Assembly (NCBI GenBank): GCA_036558265.1
Contig: DATBFY010000592.1
Span: 1 to 24,303 of the forward strand
Source of the DNA: RYN-433 sp036558265
GTDB lineage: Bacteria > Planctomycetota > Phycisphaerae > Tepidisphaerales > Tepidisphaeraceae
DNA: 24,303 bases
Direction of reading: 5' to 3'
In this document: one piece after another, positions 21,835 through 24,303 of the stretch
How the letters are laid out: each line of letters opens with the position of its first letter
Position numbering within the stretch: the first letter of the stretch is position 1
Made by a program: the position numbers and the translations under genes
The notes under the pieces: model-generated
The model's database searches: none
What the model saw: the letters and a program-made list of their open reading frames with translations, nothing else
Told to the model about the DNA's origin: nothing

Positions 21835-23856
21835 ATGCGAACCCGAACCGTTCGCCGGCGCGTCCTGTTGTCGTCGTCATCATCCCGCCGCGCGGCTGCC
21901 GCTGCCATCCTGCCGTTTCTCGAATCGCTCGAAATCCGCCAACTGCTCACCACCTACACCCTGACCGACCTGGGCACGCTCGGCGGCGCCACCGCCCGCC
22001 CGGCCGACATCAACGACGCCGGCCAGATCGTCGGCGCCTCCACCGACCCCGCCGGCCGCTCTCACGCCTTCCTCTGGCAAAAGGGCGCCATGACCGACCT
22101 GGGCACCCTCGGCGGACCGACCAGCCAGGCCACCGCCATCAACGACCTCGGCCAGATCATCGGCACGTCCGCCCCCGACGACACGGCTCCCGCCGCCCCC
22201 TTCCTCTGGCAGAACGGCGCCATGAGCGACCTGGGCCTGGGCGCTCAAACCACCGTCCTCCACATCAACCACGCCGGACAGATCGTCGGCAACACCGCCG
22301 ACGGACACGGCTTCATCTGGCAGAACGGCGTGACAACAGACCTGGGCTCGCTCATCCCCGCCGGCGCGCCCGTCACCGCCGCCGACATCAACGACGCCGG
22401 CCAGGTCATCGGCTACGCCGCCAGCGACCGCACCACCGCGCTCGGGCTCGCCGAAGTTCACACCGTCCGATGGCAGGATGGCGCGCTGACGGACCTGGGC
22501 ACACCCTCCTTCACGATGGGCTCCTACGCCGCCGCGACCAACAACCTCGGCCAGGTCGTCGGCCAGGAGACCGTCTTCCTCAACACCGGCTACGGCGCGG
22601 CGGTCGTCGGCAGGGCGTTCCTCTACGACGGCAGCACCATGATCCAGCTTCCCGTCCCCGCCCTCCAGAGCTACGCCGCCGACGTCAACGACGCCGGCCA
22701 GGTCGTCGGCTGGATGAACGGCGGGCCCTTCCTCTACGAGAACGGCGTCGTCACCAACCTCAACTCGCTCATTCCGCCCGGTACGACGCTCGGTGGCGCC
22801 GTCGCGATCAACAACGCCGGCCAGATCGTCGCCTACACCGCCGGCGTCGATTCCCACGCCCTCCTCCTCACCCCGGACGTCACACCATCCGGCCCGTCGG
22901 TCCAACTCTGGGACGGCAGCACGCAGATCGCCACCGGCGCCGCCCCGATCGACTTCGGCGCCACCCGCCTCGCCGAGCCCGTCAGCCGCACCTTCACGAT
23001 CCGCAACATCGGCAGCCAGACGCTCGACCTCACCGCCCCCATCACCCTGCCCGACGGCTTCTCCCTGACCGCAGCCCCCGCCGCCACGTCGCTCGCCCCC
23101 GGCGCTTCCACCACCTTCACAGTCCGACTCGATGCCGCCGCCGACGGCACGTTCACCGGCAACATCACGATCCCCACCAACGACCCCGAACACGCCGCGT
23201 TCAACTTCGCCATCACGGGAACCACCATCCCCGTCCAGATCATCGACGACGGTGCCGCCGGCTTCTCCGCCACGGCCGCCTTCGCGCCGCTCACCGACCA
23301 GGGCTACGCCAACGACGTCCGCCGCGCCCTGGCCGGCGCCGCCGCCTCCGCCACCTGGACCTTCGCCAACCTCGCCCCCGGCACCTACCGCGTCAGCGCC
23401 ACCTGGACCACCGCCTCCAACCGCGCCACCAACGCCCCCTTCACCATCCTCAACGGCCAGACCCCGATCGCGACCATCACCACCAACCAGCGCCTCGCCC
23501 CCTTCGGCCGGATCGACCAGGACACCACCTGGCAGGACCTCGGCCGCTTCACCATCGACACCGGCAGCCTGAGCGTCCGCCTGTCCAATCAAACCACCGG
23601 CTGGACCATCGCCGACGCCATCCGCATCGAGCGCGTTTCCGCCGAGATGGTCGAATTCCCCGTCCCCCCGCCCGTCCCGGTCAAACCCAAACCTTCAAAC
23701 CCCTCCCCGCCACCAACCGCCGTCGCCCACCGCGCCATCACCCGCAAACCCGTCCTCCCCACCCCGCCAAGACGACCGCCTACTCCAATGCCCGCGCCAT
23801 CCAAATCCGCCTTTGCCCTTGGACGGCGCTCAGTGAATGCGTCGCTCTTGGCTTAG
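21835..23856 (+). CDS. Secreted LEPR-type HAF-repeat protein with Ig-like and golvesin/CBM-like domains
   Basis: A 673-residue exported protein. A basic, serine/alanine-rich N-terminus leads to the LEPR-type motif FLESLEIRQLLT (about 28-39). Seven HAF units follow (about 41-345), each with an INDAGQIVG-type core (ADINDAGQIVG, TAINDLGQIIG, LHINHAGQIVG, ADINDAGQVIG, AATNNLGQVVG, ADVNDAGQVVG, VAINNAGQIVA) and the FLWQNGxMTDLGTLGG partner motif; seven blades suggest a beta-propeller. An Ig-like choice-of-anchor/DUF1573-type domain (about 357-465; FTIRNIGSQTLDL, ITIPTNDPEHAAF) precedes a golvesin/xanthan-lyase-type carbohydrate-binding domain (about 466-602; GTYRVSATWT, ADAIRIERV). A Pro-rich tail ends FALGRRSVNASLLA. 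No catalytic residues are evident; adhesion or binding is likely. The ATG at 21835 follows GGGAGG at 21825-21830; the frame upstream to 21628 is low-complexity. Confidence 0.88.
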   Translation: MRTRTVRRRVLLSSSSSRRAAAAAILPFLESLEIRQLLTTYTLTDLGTLGGATARPADINDAGQIVGASTDPAGRSHAFLWQKGAMTDLGTLGGPTSQATAINDLGQIIGTSAPDDTAPAAPFLWQNGAMSDLGLGAQTTVLHINHAGQIVGNTADGHGFIWQNGVTTDLGSLIPAGAPVTAADINDAGQVIGYAASDRTTALGLAEVHTVRWQDGALTDLGTPSFTMGSYAAATNNLGQVVGQETVFLNTGYGAAVVGRAFLYDGSTMIQLPVPALQSYAADVNDAGQVVGWMNGGPFLYENGVVTNLNSLIPPGTTLGGAVAINNAGQIVAYTAGVDSHALLLTPDVTPSGPSVQLWDGSTQIATGAAPIDFGATRLAEPVSRTFTIRNIGSQTLDLTAPITLPDGFSLTAAPAATSLAPGASTTFTVRLDAAADGTFTGNITIPTNDPEHAAFNFAITGTTIPVQIIDDGAAGFSATAAFAPLTDQGYANDVRRALAGAAASATWTFANLAPGTYRVSATWTTASNRATNAPFTILNGQTPIATITTNQRLAPFGRIDQDTTWQDLGRFTIDTGSLSVRLSNQTTGWTIADAIRIERVSAEMVEFPVPPPVPVKPKPSNPSPPPTAVAHRAITRKPVLPTPPRRPPTPMPAPSKSAFALGRRSVNASLLA

Positions 23857-23950
23857 CAGCCCGGCTCCCAGGCAGGTTCTCGCAATCGCCGGAATTGCCG
23901 CGCGCGGGAAATCGCCGAACTTAACAGCACCATCGTCGCCGCGATTCGTC

Positions 23951-23971
23951 TTTTGCCCTTTGCCTTTTGCC
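23951..23971 (+). repeat. Tandem TTTTGCC heptamers upstream of the histone-like gene
   Basis: Three consecutive seven-base units: TTTTGCC (23951), CTTTGCC (23958), TTTTGCC (23965), followed by TTGCCACCCCCG. The array lies about 25 bases upstream of the -35 box of the next gene and closely resembles that at 18374-18401. Confidence 0.75.
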
Positions 23972-23996
23972 TTGCCACCCCCGTTTTTCGCGTGAT

Positions 23997-24025
23997 TTGA
24001 CACCCCTACCCCCCTCCGCTAGCAT
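23997..24025 (+). promoter_or_regulatory. Near-consensus sigma70-type promoter of the histone-like gene
   Basis: A perfect TTGACA (23997-24002), a 17-base spacer, and TAGCAT (24020-24025, four of six matches to TATAAT). A start near 24032 leaves a leader of about 42 bases containing the AAGGGAG ribosome-binding site. Confidence 0.6.
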
Positions 24026-24073
24026 TTTCGCCCGGTCAAGCCCCGGACTGTTTACCCCGAAGGGAGTCCTAAC

Positions 24074-24283
24074 ATGAACGAGTACGAAACCCTCAAACGC
24101 CTGGTCACCGAGGCCGAAGACGACGTGAACAAGGCCATGGGCGGCAACAAGGCAGCGGGCACCCGCGTGCGCAAGAAGATGCAGGAGATCAAGTCCGCCG
24201 CCCAGGAAGTCCGCAAGAAGATCCTCGAAGGACGTGAGGGCGAAGGCGCCGGCTCCGCCAGCCCACCCCCCGCCGCCCAGTAA
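24074..24283 (+). CDS. Histone H1/Hc1-like DNA-binding protein
   Basis: A 69-residue protein of the short lysine-rich family seen in many planctomycetes and related to the chlamydial Hc1 fold. A helical N-terminal region (YETLKRLVTEAEDDVNKAM) is followed by the hallmark GGNKAAGTRVRKKMQEIK (about 23-40), a second basic helix (AAQEVRKKILEG), and a Gly/Ser/Pro/Ala-rich tail. It probably binds DNA non-specifically and helps compact the nucleoid. The ATG at 24074 follows AAGGGAG by seven bases, and a strong promoter lies upstream, consistent with an abundant protein. The gene is complete; the palindrome right after its stop is probably its terminator. Confidence 0.88.
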   Translation: MNEYETLKRLVTEAEDDVNKAMGGNKAAGTRVRKKMQEIKSAAQEVRKKILEGREGEGAGSASPPPAAQ

Positions 24284-24284
24284 A

Positions 24285-24297
24285 GACCCCCGGGGTC
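24285..24297 (+). terminator. Palindrome after the histone-like gene, cut by the window end
   Basis: GACCCCCGGGGTC is a perfect palindrome around a central C, starting one base past the stop codon. It may be the core of a terminator; the window ends before any T-run could be seen. Confidence 0.3.
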
Positions 24298-24303
24298 AAT
24301 CCA

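Noticed and set aside
21880..23592. 570-codon minus-strand open frame opposite the HAF-repeat gene
   Set aside because: A glycine/valine/aspartate-rich shadow of the repeat protein; no recognisable motif and no ribosome-binding site.
22470..23924. 484-codon plus-strand frame in another phase of the HAF gene
   Set aside because: Arg/His/Pro-rich string from a +1 reading of a Pro/Ala/Gly-rich gene; not protein-like.

Overview
The window is high-GC bacterial DNA from a planctomycete, most likely class Phycisphaerae (a Tepidisphaera/Humisphaera-like soil or freshwater lineage; this placement is inference). Three exported proteins start with the planctomycete 'LEPR-XLL' signature (positions ~5720-5760, ~12000, ~21920). 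One carries a dockerin-like EF-hand pair, and a short lysine-rich histone H1/Hc1-like protein closes the window. I see no tRNA, rRNA, CRISPR array, transposase, integrase or phage gene.

Layout. 1-549: a possible C-terminal gene remnant, then empty sequence. 550-1512 (-): tandem GNAT acetyltransferase, divergent from 1677-2339 (+), an exported protein of unknown function. 2377-5880 (-): a giant secreted glycan-degrading protein (PA14 with inserted dockerin, second PA14, DUF4038/apiosidase-like GH140 domain, serine esterase). 6113-10262 (+): an MsbA-type ABC exporter, then lutB and lutC of the lactate-utilisation complex. 10271-10651 (-): a group II truncated haemoglobin, tail-to-tail with lutC. 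10678-12066 (-): an LEPR-type secreted repeat protein.

12216-18117 (-) is a tight three-gene pectin-degradation operon (gaps of 37 and 21 bp): a pectate lyase fused to DUF5060 and DUF4038, a Tat-exported right-handed beta-helix protein, and an exported beta-propeller resembling oligogalacturonate lyase. Pectate lyases cut homogalacturonan, beta-propeller OGLs finish the oligomers, and GH140-type domains release apiose side-chain units. With the 2377-5880 protein this suggests capacity to attack complex pectin such as rhamnogalacturonan II; there is no SusC/SusD pair.

18419-19279 (+): branched-chain aminotransferase. 19280-21834 looks accessory: a small two-helix membrane protein and a TIR-domain protein with zinc-ribbon cysteine pairs (candidate anti-phage NAD-depleting effector), surrounded by four palindromic or repeat elements. 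21835-23856 (+): a secreted seven-unit HAF-repeat protein with an Ig-like and a golvesin/CBM-like domain. 24074-24283 (+): histone-like protein behind a near-consensus promoter.

Best leads: the pectate lyase-apiosidase fusion operon; the repeat-bracketed TIR protein; the dockerin inserted inside a PA14 domain; a shared basic C-terminal tail on two LEPR proteins; phased TTTTGCC heptamers upstream of two unrelated genes; and -10-like boxes only 7-8 nt from three start codons, suggesting leaderless transcripts.
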